Assembly (NCBI GenBank): GCA_016795155.1
Contig: JAEUIE010000006.1
Location: 102,487-166,486 of the forward strand
Length of the DNA: 64,000 nt
Direction of reading: 5' to 3'
DNA from: Planctomycetia bacterium
GTDB taxonomy: Bacteria; Planctomycetota; Planctomycetia; Gemmatales; HRBIN36
Of the stretch, positions 1-9,092 are shown in pieces. Position 1 is the first letter of the stretch, and each line of letters opens with the position of its first letter. The translations under genes were made by a program, and so were the position numbers. The notes beneath the pieces were generated by a model. It saw nothing but the letters and a program-made list of their open reading frames with translations, had not been told where the DNA came from and did not search any database.

Positions 1-416
1 GGGATGAAGCCATCATGCTTCAGCTTTTTCATCTTCGGGAGCAGATAGATCATGCAGAAGAAACAAAAGAGAATCTCCAAGACGATGATGCCCACCACCA
101 TTAAGTACGTCCAAGTCGCCCAGAGCCACTTCGCTTTCATGGTCTTCTCCTTCCATTCCATCGCCTTGTCGATCACCATGGCCAGCATCATGCGATGTCC
201 GTGGGTTGCCTCCAGTTCACTGCGTACGGTCTCCGGCGTTCCAAACTCCGCAAGTGCACGGTCGATGGCTTTTTGCTCCGAGAGCCCCGCCGTCTGATGC
301 TGCGATATCGCATCCAGCAGATGTTCGCGCAGTTCCTGCCGGACATGTTCCCGCAATGCCTTGGGACCGCCCATGCTCCGGCACACCTGTTGCAGATAGT
401 GCTCCAGCTTATTCAT
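1..416 (-). CDS. HAAS-type membrane protein, 3' part missing
   Basis: Partial: the C-terminus lies beyond the window edge; 138 residues are visible. The N-terminal 75 residues (MNKLEHYLQQVC start, helical, with a GLSEQKAIDRALAEFGTP segment) look like the HAAS / permease-prefix type domain that commonly accompanies PadR regulators. A membrane segment follows at about residues 105-128 (LMVVGIIVLEILFCFFC). The start ATG overlaps the stop of the PadR gene by 8 bases, so the two are probably translationally coupled, and it is likely a sensor or a target of that repressor. Function beyond this is unknown. Confidence 0.75.
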   Translation of the reverse strand, partial: MNKLEHYLQQVCRSMGGPKALREHVRQELREHLLDAISQHQTAGLSEQKAIDRALAEFGTPETVRSELEATHGHRMMLAMVIDKAMEWKEKTMKAKWLWATWTYLMVVGIIVLEILFCFFCMIYLLPKMKKLKHDGFI

Positions 417-738
417 GGGATTTCTCCAGGATGCTGTTAACCGCCTTGCCCAATTCCTGCCACGACTGCTCCTTCTCCTTCAAAGCAGCCCGCCCTGATT
501 TCGTGATGTGATAATATCTCCGCTTGCGACCCGTTTCCTTCTCTTCCCACTCTCCAGTGATCAACCCTGTCTGTTCCAATTTGTGCAGGCTTGGATAAAG
601 CGATCCCTCTCGCCATTGAAAAGCGCCATCGGTATCACGATGCACGGTCGCAGCAATCTCATAGCCATACATCGCCTTCCTGCTTAAAAGCGAGAGGATG
701 AGCAGCGACAATGTGCCTTTAAGTAGTTCCGTATCCAT
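409..738 (-). CDS. PadR family transcriptional repressor
   Basis: A 109-residue winged-helix protein of the PadR family, usual length for the short subgroup. Typical features are the LLILSLLSRKAMYGYEIA opening, the REGSLYPSLHKLEQTGLI recognition region, and the wing with RKRRYYHITKSGRAAL. PadR proteins bind DNA as dimers and usually repress their own operon. Here the downstream gene is a HAAS-type membrane protein whose start overlaps this stop, and an inverted repeat lies about 17 bases upstream of the ATG, which fits autoregulation. The effector is unknown. Confidence 0.93.
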   Translation of the reverse strand: MDTELLKGTLSLLILSLLSRKAMYGYEIAATVHRDTDGAFQWREGSLYPSLHKLEQTGLITGEWEEKETGRKRRYYHITKSGRAALKEKEQSWQELGKAVNSILEKSHE

Positions 739-754
739 CGTGATCCACTAGCAA

Positions 755-784
755 AGGAATCCGATACATTGGATTCCTATGTAT
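755..784 (-). promoter_or_regulatory. Inverted repeats upstream of padR, candidate operator
   Basis: AGGAATCC (755-762) and GGATTCCT (771-778) form a perfect 8-base inverted repeat, overlapped by ATACAT (764-769) and ATGTAT (779-784). PadR operators in other bacteria are often ATGT/ACAT-type dyads, so the second pair is the better match to the family; binding here is inference. Confidence 0.5.
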
Positions 785-813
785 TAACTGAAATGCTAAC
801 TGCTGTCAAGTAA

Positions 814-1338
814 TTAACGGAGCTGAATCACAAATTCTTGATGATATGTAGGGCCTTGGGAACTCAACACGCTACTGAACAACACTACCTCGTTTACCCT
901 GAACTCATCAGGCTCGAAGGGTTGTGTTAGAAATGCTTCCACAACTTCGCCAGGCACACGGCCATCACACCGGGCCAGCGTCAGATGCGGATGATATGGC
1001 CGCATTTCGGGCTGATACCCCACCATCACAAGCACTGCCTCCATTTCCCGATGTAATGACTGCAACTCTGTCGACTCGCGCACCCCTGCCCACAAAATCG
1101 TCTCTTTGCGATTGGCAAACTTCCCCAACGCTTCGATGGTTATCGAGAAATGTGGCGACCGTAATTTTTCCAGCCCCTGCCGATACACCTCCACTTCTCC
1201 TTCGCCGATAAAGTGCAGTGTCAAATGCATCTGTTCCGCCTTCACTAACCTTATCCCCGGCATTGGTGAAGGCTGCAGCGCCTGCAGTTTCTGAACAACT
1301 GCAGGAGGAAGAGCAATACCGGTGAATAGTCGTGCCAT
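814..1338 (-). CDS. thpR: RNA 2',3'-cyclic phosphodiesterase (2H family)
   Basis: A 174-residue protein of the LigT/ThpR 2H phosphoesterase family, which hydrolyses 2',3'-cyclic phosphodiester ends of RNA. The two signature tetrapeptides are both present as HLTL, at about residues 38-41 and 118-121, and length is typical. I start it at MARLFTGIALP (1338) because this is the family's usual N-terminus; an in-frame ATG 24 bases upstream (1362) adds MFDRRDYA. It is divergent from the M1 peptidase gene. Substrate in this organism is not known. Confidence 0.9.
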   Translation of the reverse strand: MARLFTGIALPPAVVQKLQALQPSPMPGIRLVKAEQMHLTLHFIGEGEVEVYRQGLEKLRSPHFSITIEALGKFANRKETILWAGVRESTELQSLHREMEAVLVMVGYQPEMRPYHPHLTLARCDGRVPGEVVEAFLTQPFEPDEFRVNEVVLFSSVLSSQGPTYHQEFVIQLR

Positions 1339-1402
1339 GGCGTAATCTCTTCGATCAAACATATACTGATCTTATTCACTAATAACTGCCGGGTAATTAA
1401 TC

Positions 1403-3217
1403 ATGCTCCCGTTGCTTTTCTTGCTCTCTCTGCAGTCCACTAATCCCGATCCCCACTCATTTGCCAACTCCCACCAGATCCGCACCGAACACCTCGACCT
1501 GCGTCTCAATGTCGATTTCGACAAGAAACAACTCACCGGCTACGTCACCCATCGCCTGAAGACGATGCCTGGCCAATCGCCGACGGAACTTGTTCTCGAT
1601 ACCCGTCAGCTCACCATCAACCGCTGTGAAATCAGCGACAATGACAAAGACTATAAGCCCACTACGCACCAACTAGACAAAGAAGACCGCATCTTCGGCT
1701 CCGCCCTGCACATCAAGATTACCCCTGCGACGAAGTATGTGCGCATCCATTACGCCACCAGCGCCGCTGCGAGCGGTCTGCAATGGCTGACACCCGCCCA
1801 GACCGCTTACAAACAACACCCGTTCCTCTTCTCGCAGTCGCAGGCTATCCACGCCCGTAGTTGGATTCCAGTGCAGGATTCTCCCGCAGTCCGCTTCACT
1901 TATACAGGTCTTGTGGATGTGCCATTCCCGTTACAGCCCGTCATGAGCGCCACCCGCCATGAAGCCAAGCCACGCTCGTTCAGCTTCACCATGGAACAGC
2001 CCATCCCCGCTTACCTGCTCGCCCTCGCCGTCGGCGACATCAAGTTTCAGCGTATTGGCAAACGCACAGGCATCTGGGCTGAACCCTCTGTCGTTGCCAA
2101 GGCTGCCAAAGAGTTTGAAGACATGGAACTCATGCTGGAAGCAGTGGAGTCGATGTATGGCCCCTATCGATGGGGAAGATATGACGTATTGATCCTGCCT
2201 CCCAGCTTTCCGTTTGGCGGCATGGAAAACCCGCGCATGACCTTCGCCACACCCACCGTGCTGGCCGGTGACAAGAGCCTGGTCTCGCTCATCGCCCATG
2301 AGATGGCCCATTCCTGGTCGGGCAACCTCGTCACCAACGCCACCTGGCGCGACTTCTGGCTCAACGAAGGGTTCACCGTCTACCTCGAACGCCGCATCCT
2401 CGAAAAAGTTTATGGCTCAAGCCGAGCGATCATGGAAACGCAAATTGGCCGCAATGTACTAGAGAAGTCTATCAAATCGATGAAACCCCGCGATCAGATT
2501 CTGCATATTGATCTTAATGGTCTCGATCCTGATGAGAACGTCACTGATATTCCCTACGAGAAAGGCTTTCTGTTTCTGTTGCATCTGGAGAAACTCATCG
2601 GCCGTGAACGCTTTGATGCCTTCCTGAAAGGCTGGTTCGCCAGTCATGCTTTTCAGAGCGTGACCACCGATGTCTTCGTTGCCTACCTCAAGAAAGAACT
2701 GCTCGACAAAGATGCAGCACTGGCCAAAGCGTTTCCACTGGATGGATGGATCAACAAACCCGGATTGCCCGCCGGGATTCCTGCTACTGTATCACCTGCT
2801 CTCAGTCATGTTGAGAAACTTGCCCAAGCATTTAAATCGAATTGGCTTGAAGCTCATGCTTTACCAGGCAAACAATGGTCAACCCAGGAATGGCTCTACT
2901 TTCTCCGATCTCTTCCGGAAACAATTCCAGCCAACAAACTGAAGGAACTCGACGATACCCATCACCTCACCCAGACCGGCAACAACGAAATCCTCTGCCA
3001 GTGGCTCGAAATAGCCATCCGGGCCAACTACGAACCAGCCTACCCCCGCGTTGAATCGTTCCTCATCACCGTCGGCCGTCGCATTTATGTTAAACCTCTC
3101 TACGAAGCGCTGATCAAGACGCCCCAAGGCAAAGAACGAGCGAAAGCCATATACGCCAAAGCAAGACCGGGGTATCATTCGATAACTGCGAACAGCATTG
3201 ATGAGTTGTTGAAATAG
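1403..3217 (+). CDS. M1 family zinc aminopeptidase
   Basis: A 604-residue metallopeptidase of the leukotriene A4 hydrolase/aminopeptidase type. A short hydrophobic N-terminus (MLPLLFLLSLQS) suggests export. The substrate-binding motif is GGMEN at about 272-276; the zinc site is HEMAH at 299-303 with E322 in NEGFTVYLER, which keeps the HExxH-x18-E spacing. The C-terminal 150 residues resemble the helical domain of LTA4 hydrolases. Family members remove N-terminal residues from peptides, probably in the periplasm here. Its stop lies at the edge of a hairpin shared with convergent pdxJ. Confidence 0.93.
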   Translation: MLPLLFLLSLQSTNPDPHSFANSHQIRTEHLDLRLNVDFDKKQLTGYVTHRLKTMPGQSPTELVLDTRQLTINRCEISDNDKDYKPTTHQLDKEDRIFGSALHIKITPATKYVRIHYATSAAASGLQWLTPAQTAYKQHPFLFSQSQAIHARSWIPVQDSPAVRFTYTGLVDVPFPLQPVMSATRHEAKPRSFSFTMEQPIPAYLLALAVGDIKFQRIGKRTGIWAEPSVVAKAAKEFEDMELMLEAVESMYGPYRWGRYDVLILPPSFPFGGMENPRMTFATPTVLAGDKSLVSLIAHEMAHSWSGNLVTNATWRDFWLNEGFTVYLERRILEKVYGSSRAIMETQIGRNVLEKSIKSMKPRDQILHIDLNGLDPDENVTDIPYEKGFLFLLHLEKLIGRERFDAFLKGWFASHAFQSVTTDVFVAYLKKELLDKDAALAKAFPLDGWINKPGLPAGIPATVSPALSHVEKLAQAFKSNWLEAHALPGKQWSTQEWLYFLRSLPETIPANKLKELDDTHHLTQTGNNEILCQWLEIAIRANYEPAYPRVESFLITVGRRIYVKPLYEALIKTPQGKERAKAIYAKARPGYHSITANSIDELLK

Positions 3218-3245
3218 TAGTTCTCACTCTCTGAGTGAGGACTAC
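3217..3245. terminator. Bidirectional hairpin between M1 peptidase gene and pdxJ
   Basis: Arms at 3217-3229 and 3233-3245 pair over 13 bases with one G-U wobble and a 3-base loop. Both convergent genes end in or at it (stops at 3215-3217 and 3242-3244). No clear T-run follows, so it may be a hairpin barrier rather than a classical intrinsic terminator. A similar sequence occurs at 40238-40260. Confidence 0.6.
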
Positions 3246-3961
3246 AAACCTCGCATCAGTTCCTTCATCTCCCGCACCGCCCGTTCCATGCCCACCATCA
3301 CCGCTCTTGCCACTATGCTATGGCCAATGTTGAGTTCTTCTGCATGAGGCAAGGCAGCTATCGCTTGCACGTTCAGATAATTCAGTCCATGCCCCAGATG
3401 CACATGCAGTTTGGCTTCATTAGCCTGGATACAGGCTGCCTTCAGTCGGGCTATCTCCTCCGCTACCGCTGCTGCGTTCACCGCATCTGCATATTGGCCT
3501 GTGTGAAACTCCACTGCTTCCACACCTAGTTCCTTGCTGATTGTCACCTGGCGTGGATCAGCATCGATGAACAGTGAAACGGCGATTCCTGCCCCCTGCA
3601 GCGCTTTGATTGCTTCAGTCACAGCCTTCACGTTTGCCACGACATCCAGACCGCCTTCGGTTGTCAGTTCTTGCCGTTTTTCCGGCACCAATGTCGCATA
3701 GTCGGGTTTCGCCTTGCAGGCAATCGCCACAATCTCCGGCGAGCATGCCATCTCCAGGTTGAGTCGCCCAGGCACCGCATGCCGCAGTCGCAGCACATCG
3801 TCATCCTGAATGTGTCTGCGATCTTCCCGTAGATGGATCGTAATCCCATCCGCCCCGCCAAGCTGGGCCTGCACTGCAGCCCACACGGGGTCAGGCTCCC
3901 GACCTCGCCTTGCCTGACGAATGGTTGCAACGTGATCAATATTGACGCCTAGACGGAGCAT
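3242..3961 (-). CDS. pdxJ: Pyridoxine 5'-phosphate synthase
   Basis: A 239-residue TIM-barrel enzyme that condenses 3-amino-2-oxopropyl phosphate with deoxyxylulose 5-phosphate, the last ring-forming step of the DXP-dependent vitamin B6 pathway. The diagnostic N-terminus [17 protein letters not shown], the HLREDRRHI motif and the [11 protein letters not shown] glycine/histidine motif near the C-terminus are all present, and the length is standard. It converges on the M1 peptidase gene and shares its terminator hairpin. Confidence 0.97.
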   Translation of the reverse strand: MLRLGVNIDHVATIRQARRGREPDPVWAAVQAQLGGADGITIHLREDRRHIQDDDVLRLRHAVPGRLNLEMACSPEIVAIACKAKPDYATLVPEKRQELTTEGGLDVVANVKAVTEAIKALQGAGIAVSLFIDADPRQVTISKELGVEAVEFHTGQYADAVNAAAVAEEIARLKAACIQANEAKLHVHLGHGLNYLNVQAIAALPHAEELNIGHSIVARAVMVGMERAVREMKELMRGL

Positions 3962-3977
3962 TGAATTCTCTTTCTCA

Positions 3978-3998
3978 CCTCTCCCCTGGCGGGAGAGG
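3978..3998. repeat. Short GC-rich palindrome
   Basis: CCTCTCCC (3978-3985) and GGGAGAGG (3991-3998) form a perfect 8-base stem with a 5-base loop, in the gap just upstream of pdxJ. It looks like a REP-type palindrome or a terminator for the membrane gene at 4031-4606 read from the minus strand being upstream; role unclear. Confidence 0.4.
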
Positions 3999-4030
3999 GG
4001 TTGGTAGTGAGGGGGTGCGCTTGCAGTGAC

Positions 4031-4606
4031 CTAATCCGCACTCACTGGGAACGGATGCTGCTCAAACTTCGCTCCCATAGCCAGCCATCCGAGCAATCGC
4101 ACCAAGGCAACAATGTAGAGCAATGCAGCAAAAGCCAGTGCCCCACCAACAGCCCAATCAACTGCCGCTTTGAATACCGAATCTGGCACCCAGAGTACGA
4201 AACTGACTGCCAGCAGAACCATCACGGGGATGACGATCCAGCTAAGAATCGCATGCTTCTTCTTCCAGGGTCGATACAGGCTCAGCATACAAAACGGAGC
4301 CAGCAAATAGTCCATGCTCCATCCTGTTTCACCCAGTGCAGTTCGACAACGTGCCAGCGTGCGGGGCACCATCTTGCGATAGAAAATGGCATATGCCTTT
4401 CCTACACCGAGCAGAATGATCAATCCGTAGAGGAACCAGTCGAATGCTGTCAGCGGAATCCCTTCCGTCTGGAGATACGTTAAACTGTACGCTTTATTCA
4501 AAAGGCGGTAACCACCCATGCCAAAGAGTGCGGCTAACGCCAGCAGACCCCAGATTTGACCCAGCGTTTTAGCCAAAGTTTGCCGTTCAGAGGGAATGGT
4601 AGACAA
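4031..4606 (-). CDS. Hypothetical polytopic membrane protein
   Basis: A 191-residue protein I do not recognise. It has about four to five hydrophobic segments (near residues 15-33, 53-73, 98-112, 119-139 and 150-172) separated by short basic loops, with YRKMVPRTLARCR and YRPWKKKHAI probably cytoplasmic. No catalytic motif is visible. It stands upstream of pdxJ on the same strand with a 69-base gap holding a small palindrome, and is divergent from the larger membrane protein gene that follows. Confidence 0.7.
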   Translation of the reverse strand: MSTIPSERQTLAKTLGQIWGLLALAALFGMGGYRLLNKAYSLTYLQTEGIPLTAFDWFLYGLIILLGVGKAYAIFYRKMVPRTLARCRTALGETGWSMDYLLAPFCMLSLYRPWKKKHAILSWIVIPVMVLLAVSFVLWVPDSVFKAAVDWAVGGALAFAALLYIVALVRLLGWLAMGAKFEQHPFPVSAD

Positions 4607-4676
4607 GGAGTCATCCTTTATGGTGCAGAAGCTATTATCAGCTTAGGATTTTGCGATCTGCGAGCTATAGTAATGA

Positions 4677-4743
4677 CAGCCCGACGCGCCAGCGAGGGGC
4701 GATGTGCAATCGCAAGGTCCACCCTCGCTAGCGCGTCGGGCTG
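4677..4743. repeat. Inverted repeat with 22-base arms
   Basis: Arms at 4677-4698 (beginning CAGCCCGACGCGCC) and 4722-4743 are reverse complements except for one position, with a 23-base loop. It lies in the divergent gap between two membrane-protein genes. The sequence looks like a dispersed REP-type element of planctomycetes; only one copy is seen in this window. Confidence 0.7.
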
Positions 4744-4775
4744 CCAAGTTCTTTGCTTCAATATGCAGGTGTTTG

Positions 4776-6428
4776 ATGTCATCGCCCTCCCCCCAAGCCA
4801 CATACCCTCAACCCCTTTCCTCGAAGGGTAAGGGGGAGAAGAAACCTTTTGTTCCGCCCCCGCACGGCTTGGCCCATTATGCCTGGCTGGTTGAAATGGC
4901 GGGTGCAATCCTTGTCGTCGCAGTACTCACCATTACCGAATCAGGTGGTATGTTCCGCGATTCTTGTTGCCTCTGGCACCCGGTCGTTGGAGAAAAACTC
5001 CTCCATGAGGGCTGGATTACCACTGACCCATTCAGTCACACCTTTGCTGGCAAATTCTGGATACCATTCCAGTGGCTGGGTGAAGTTGCCATGGCAAAAC
5101 TCTATGAATGGGCCAGTTACGATGGAATTTTCTGGGCCACCGTAGCTCTTTTTGCAAGTATGTTCGGTTGGCTGGCAGGCCGGGCCGTACGGTTTGGATG
5201 TCATCCCATACTTGCTGCGCTCATTGGTTCACTTGCGTTTTTTGAATGTTGTCATCATTTCCATGCCCGACCCCATCTCATCACGATGGCAGGCATGTGT
5301 TTTCTGATGGCTTTACTCACTGATGTTGAAGCAGGCAGGTTGAAAAAACTTCATCTGTTATGGATTATCCCTGCATTCTGTCTGTGGGCCAATATTCATG
5401 GCGGCGTGCTCGGCGGCTGGGGCACCCTGGGTATCGTCTTCTTCGGCTGGGGCGTTTATTGGTTGTTGGGCTGGAATTCACCTATCGATTCCTGGAAAAC
5501 TGTTGGCTGGTTGATCCTACTCTGTATTGCCGCCACTGCAGTGTTCCTGGTTAATCCTTATGGCTACGATTACATGCGCATGTGGGCAGAGATCATGAAG
5601 GCTGATCTGCCCAAGATTATTGTGGAACATGCTCCACTCAATCCAACCAGTGCAGTCGGAATCACCGTTCTGAGTGAAGCCCTTCTCTACTTCTTTATTC
5701 TGGCAGGCACATGGCCAAAGCATCGCCCTCGAGTTGTCTGGCTGTTGCCTATTGTCTGGCTGATTCTCGGTTGTTCTCGTATTCGTCATGCACCATTGTT
5801 CTCACTGGTCGCCATGATTGCGATCATCGACATGTTGCCTTACTGCAAATGGATGCACTGGCTGGCCAAGCGAAGTGATCTGTATGTTGAACCCAAGCCA
5901 GACGATCCAAAAGAACCGACTTGGGGCATTATTGCAGCTCGCTTATTCCCTTTGTTGATACTGGCTGTCCCTATCACCGGTTTGCGATTTGTCGAACTCG
6001 ATAAGGAATGGTGGCCGCTGGAACTGATTCCTGAAATGAAAGAGCAGGCACAAAAACCGAATGTGAAATTATTCAACGAAGATCGCCTGGCAGGCATGGT
6101 CATCCGCTATGTTCCGGAACTGAAAGTATTCGTAGATGATCGTTGCGAACTCTATGGCGAAGCATTTCTACTTGATTACCTGGATGCCATCCGCGACAAG
6201 CCAGCCGACAAACCCAAGAATCCAGATCCTGATGCACCCACGGTGTTAACTCCGCAAGAGAGAGAAAAACAGGAATACTGGATGAATGAATGGACTAAAC
6301 GGTACGGCATCAACCTGGCTCTTGTGCAGCCCAAGAGCAAGTTCGCAGCGTACCTTCGCACTGCACCTGGCTGGAGACTCGTCAAGGAAGTGAAAGGCGG
6401 ATGCCTGTTTGTCAAAGATAACAATTGA
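4776..6428 (+). CDS. Large polytopic membrane protein, GT-C-like
   Basis: About 550 residues with some ten hydrophobic segments and a soluble C-terminal domain from about residue 390. The N-terminal part carries the pattern seen in many bacterial membrane proteins related to dolichyl-phosphate-mannose-type (GT-C) transferases: HPVVGEKLLHEGWITTDPFS, then the QWLGEV motif, then HFHARPHL. Catalytic activity cannot be shown. The start is uncertain: ATG 4776 is my choice, but a GTG at 4704 sits inside an inverted repeat and an ATG at 4896 immediately precedes the first membrane segment. Confidence 0.7.
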   Translation: MSSPSPQATYPQPLSSKGKGEKKPFVPPPHGLAHYAWLVEMAGAILVVAVLTITESGGMFRDSCCLWHPVVGEKLLHEGWITTDPFSHTFAGKFWIPFQWLGEVAMAKLYEWASYDGIFWATVALFASMFGWLAGRAVRFGCHPILAALIGSLAFFECCHHFHARPHLITMAGMCFLMALLTDVEAGRLKKLHLLWIIPAFCLWANIHGGVLGGWGTLGIVFFGWGVYWLLGWNSPIDSWKTVGWLILLCIAATAVFLVNPYGYDYMRMWAEIMKADLPKIIVEHAPLNPTSAVGITVLSEALLYFFILAGTWPKHRPRVVWLLPIVWLILGCSRIRHAPLFSLVAMIAIIDMLPYCKWMHWLAKRSDLYVEPKPDDPKEPTWGIIAARLFPLLILAVPITGLRFVELDKEWWPLELIPEMKEQAQKPNVKLFNEDRLAGMVIRYVPELKVFVDDRCELYGEAFLLDYLDAIRDKPADKPKNPDPDAPTVLTPQEREKQEYWMNEWTKRYGINLALVQPKSKFAAYLRTAPGWRLVKEVKGGCLFVKDNN

Positions 6429-6521
6429 ACTTTGACAACAGCATCCATAATCGTCACAATCATCTGAGGAACAGTCTGGCTGAACCAGCCAAATCAATCA
6501 CTTTTCATCACTTTGGGTTTC

Positions 6522-7571
6522 ATGATGTTACTTTGTGTATTGCTTGCCGGTTTGACATTGGATGAAACAGAGCTGAGCAAACAGCCCGGTGTACTGGTGC
6601 GTGAATTCATTTACGAGAAAGCGCCGTTTCCAGAGTGTCATGCCTCTACCATTGTTGAAACACCCCAGGGAATAGTTGCAGCCTGGTTTGGAGGAACCGA
6701 AGAAAAGCACCGTGATGTCGGCATATGGATTTCACGTCTGGAGAATGGAAAATGGACAGCACCCGTAGAAGTCGCCGACGGTGTTATCAATTCCACGAAG
6801 CGGTTCCCAACATGGAATCCGGTACTGCATCAAGTCAAGGGTGGAGATTTACTGCTCTTCTACAAAGTTGGCCCTATTCCTGCTTCCTGGTGGGGCGAAG
6901 TCAAACGATCCAAAGATCATGGCAAGACATGGTCGTCAGCAGAGAAATTACCTGACAACATCATTGGCCCCATCAAGAACAAGGCAATCACCCTAGACGA
7001 TGGCACCATTCTCTCAGGCTGCAGCACCGAGAACCAGGGCTGGCGACTGCACTTTGAGCGCAGCACTGATCAGGGGAAAACCTGGACCAGCACAGGTCCC
7101 ATTCATGACGGCAAGGACGTCGGAGCCATTCAGCCAACTTTGTTACTGCATCCGCAGGGTCGCATACAGGCACTGAATCGTACTCGGGGCAAAGGCAAGA
7201 TCTACGAAACATGGTCAGGTGATGGAGGCAAAACCTGGTCCAAACTGACACCAACGTCATTACCCCATTCCAATTCCGGTATTGATGGAGTGACTTTGAC
7301 AGATGGCAGACAGCTATTGGTCTACAACCATGTCGATATTGCTGGAGTTGTTTCCCGAGCACGAACACCACTGAATGTCGCCATCTCCGATGATGGCAAA
7401 AACTGGAAAGCCGCAGCCATTCTGGAGAATGATAAAGGGGAATATTCATACCCTGCAGTCATACAGTCCAGTGACGGAAAAATTCACATTGTTTACACCT
7501 GGAAGCGGAAGAAAATACGGCATGTCGTACTTGATCCAGCCCAATTGGAAATAAAGAATTTGTGGAAATAA
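6522..7571 (+). CDS. Secreted sialidase-like Asp-box (BNR) protein
   Basis: About 349 residues with a short signal-like N-terminus (MMLLCVLLAGLTL). At least four Asp-box repeats are visible: SKDHGKTW, STDQGKTW, SGDGGKTW and SDDGKNW, as in six-bladed propellers of the sialidase superfamily. The FPECHASTIVETPQG and AAWFGGTEEKH segments match the planctomycete 'sialidase family' group. True sialidase activity is not implied; many relatives act on other glycans or are uncharacterised. Start is ATG 6522, as the TTG nine bases upstream adds nothing signal-like. It lies between a membrane glycosyltransferase-like gene and the glycan cluster. Confidence 0.8.
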   Translation: MMLLCVLLAGLTLDETELSKQPGVLVREFIYEKAPFPECHASTIVETPQGIVAAWFGGTEEKHRDVGIWISRLENGKWTAPVEVADGVINSTKRFPTWNPVLHQVKGGDLLLFYKVGPIPASWWGEVKRSKDHGKTWSSAEKLPDNIIGPIKNKAITLDDGTILSGCSTENQGWRLHFERSTDQGKTWTSTGPIHDGKDVGAIQPTLLLHPQGRIQALNRTRGKGKIYETWSGDGGKTWSKLTPTSLPHSNSGIDGVTLTDGRQLLVYNHVDIAGVVSRARTPLNVAISDDGKNWKAAAILENDKGEYSYPAVIQSSDGKIHIVYTWKRKKIRHVVLDPAQLEIKNLWK

Positions 7572-7713
7572 TACACCTTTCATCTTCATGAAAGTCTCGG
7601 TGACAGCCCCTTGTCAACCCGGAGCACAGGGCTTAGTATCTCAGAAGCATGATGGCACGTGAGGCGATGAGGCCCGCGCTACTCATTCTTACAGGATTTA
7701 AGAGACATCATTG

Positions 7714-8073
7714 ATGGGTAGCACACGCAAGGCAACCGTTCAGGTTTCTGTCAGTCTGGAACGAGCCGCCCGGCTGTATCGGCTGGTGGAATGGCTGGGT
7801 GAAGGCCCGCGAACCCGTGCCCAAATCCTGAATAAGCTCAAAATCGATATCCGCACTTTCTACCGTGATCTCGAGCTTCTGCGTGAATGTCAAATCGATG
7901 TTGCTTTGACCTCTCGCAAATATGTATTGATACCCGATGTCAAATCTGCCCTGATGGTTTTGCCTTTCCCTGACCCGTGCATCAACCTGGGTGAAGCACA
8001 GCAACTTTCAAAAGGTCGTTTGAAAATTCATCAAAAATTACGCGACGTTCTCAAGCAGATTGTTCGGAAATAA
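7714..8073 (+). CDS. Small helix-turn-helix protein, WYL/DeoR-type N-terminal domain
   Basis: A 119-residue protein. Residues 15-70 (LERAARLYRLVEWLGEG, then RAQILNKLKIDIRTFYRDLELL) match the HTH_11-type winged helix found at the N-terminus of WYL and DeoR regulators, but the WYL effector domain is missing. The C-terminus is basic (KIHQKLRDVLKQIVRK). It lies just upstream of the glycan cluster on the same strand and could regulate it, which is inference. Start ATG 7714 directly follows an in-frame TTG. Confidence 0.7.
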   Translation: MGSTRKATVQVSVSLERAARLYRLVEWLGEGPRTRAQILNKLKIDIRTFYRDLELLRECQIDVALTSRKYVLIPDVKSALMVLPFPDPCINLGEAQQLSKGRLKIHQKLRDVLKQIVRK

Positions 8074-8150
8074 CCCGTTACATGCTGTGCCGTTGACTCT
8101 CTTCCCAACAACAGCAGAATAACAATCAGTACCTATGTCTTTGAATTACT

Positions 8151-9092
8151 ATGAATTCATATCCGGCCATCTCTGTTGTTATTCCAGTTTACCAGAGTGA
8201 GAAAAGCCTGCCTCCGTTAATTGAACAGTTGGAAACAGCGCTGAAAGCATTGTCTTTACCTGATTTCGAAGTCATCATGGTGAACGATGCCAGTCGAGAC
8301 AATAGCTGGAAGGTCATCCAGACTTTATCAGTAGAGAAACCCTGGATACGTGGCATCTGTCTGATGCGCAATTACGGTCAGCATAATGCCGTTTTATGTG
8401 GTATACGAGCAGCACGCTTTCCCGTGGTTGTTACGATAGATGACGACCTGCAGCATCCGCCCGGTGAGATCGTCAAACTAATGAACGCACTGAATGATGA
8501 AACTGATGTTGTGTATGGTACACCTGAGAAGGAACAGCATGGCCTATGGCGAGACCTGGCTTCAGTAGTCACCAAGATGGCCCTGCAAAGCGCCATGGGA
8601 ACCACGATTGCCCGCAAGGTTTCAGCATTTCGCCTGTTTCGCACCAAGTTGCGTGATGCCTTTGCCACTTATTCCAGTCCATATGTTTCCGTTGATGTAC
8701 TCCTCACCTGGGGCAGCACACGTTTTACCTCAGTCAAAGTGAGACATGACCCGCGTACAATCGGAAAATCGAACTACACTTTCTCAAAGCTTGCACGGCA
8801 TGCGATGAACATGATTACCGGCTTTAGTGCCGTACCTCTGCGATTGGCGACCTTCATTGGATTTGGATTTGCCTTGTTTGGCGGATTGTTGCTTGTTTAT
8901 CTGCTGATCAATTATTTTGTAACAGGTGGAGGCGTTCAGGGATTCACCTTCCTTGCCTCAGTTATTTCACTATTCTCAGGGGTTCAGCTCTTTGCCCTGG
9001 GCATCATGGGTGAATACCTGGCACGTATGCACTTCCGCATGATGGATCGACCTTCCTATACTGTCCGCGTCGTGACAGGAGATACGACATGA
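8151..9092 (+). CDS. GT2 glycosyltransferase, polyprenyl-phosphate type
   Basis: A 313-residue family 2 glycosyltransferase of the DPM1/ArnC/GtrB kind. The Rossmann-like domain opens with ISVVIPVYQSEKSL, the metal-binding acidic motif is VTIDDDLQHP, and two membrane segments close the protein (about 225-250 and 260-285), ending in GIMGEYLARMHFR. Such enzymes move a sugar from a nucleotide donor to polyprenyl phosphate at the inner membrane. Its stop overlaps the ATP-grasp start by four bases (ATGA), so it heads an operon of at least three genes. Confidence 0.9.
   Translation: MNSYPAISVVIPVYQSEKSLPPLIEQLETALKALSLPDFEVIMVNDASRDNSWKVIQTLSVEKPWIRGICLMRNYGQHNAVLCGIRAARFPVVVTIDDDLQHPPGEIVKLMNALNDETDVVYGTPEKEQHGLWRDLASVVTKMALQSAMGTTIARKVSAFRLFRTKLRDAFATYSSPYVSVDVLLTWGSTRFTSVKVRHDPRTIGKSNYTFSKLARHAMNMITGFSAVPLRLATFIGFGFALFGGLLLVYLLINYFVTGGGVQGFTFLASVISLFSGVQLFALGIMGEYLARMHFRMMDRPSYTVRVVTGDTT

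Noticed and set aside
6522..7571. Certain sialidase
   Set aside because: Asp-boxes show the fold, but the catalytic Arg triad and Tyr/Glu pair could not be located with confidence.
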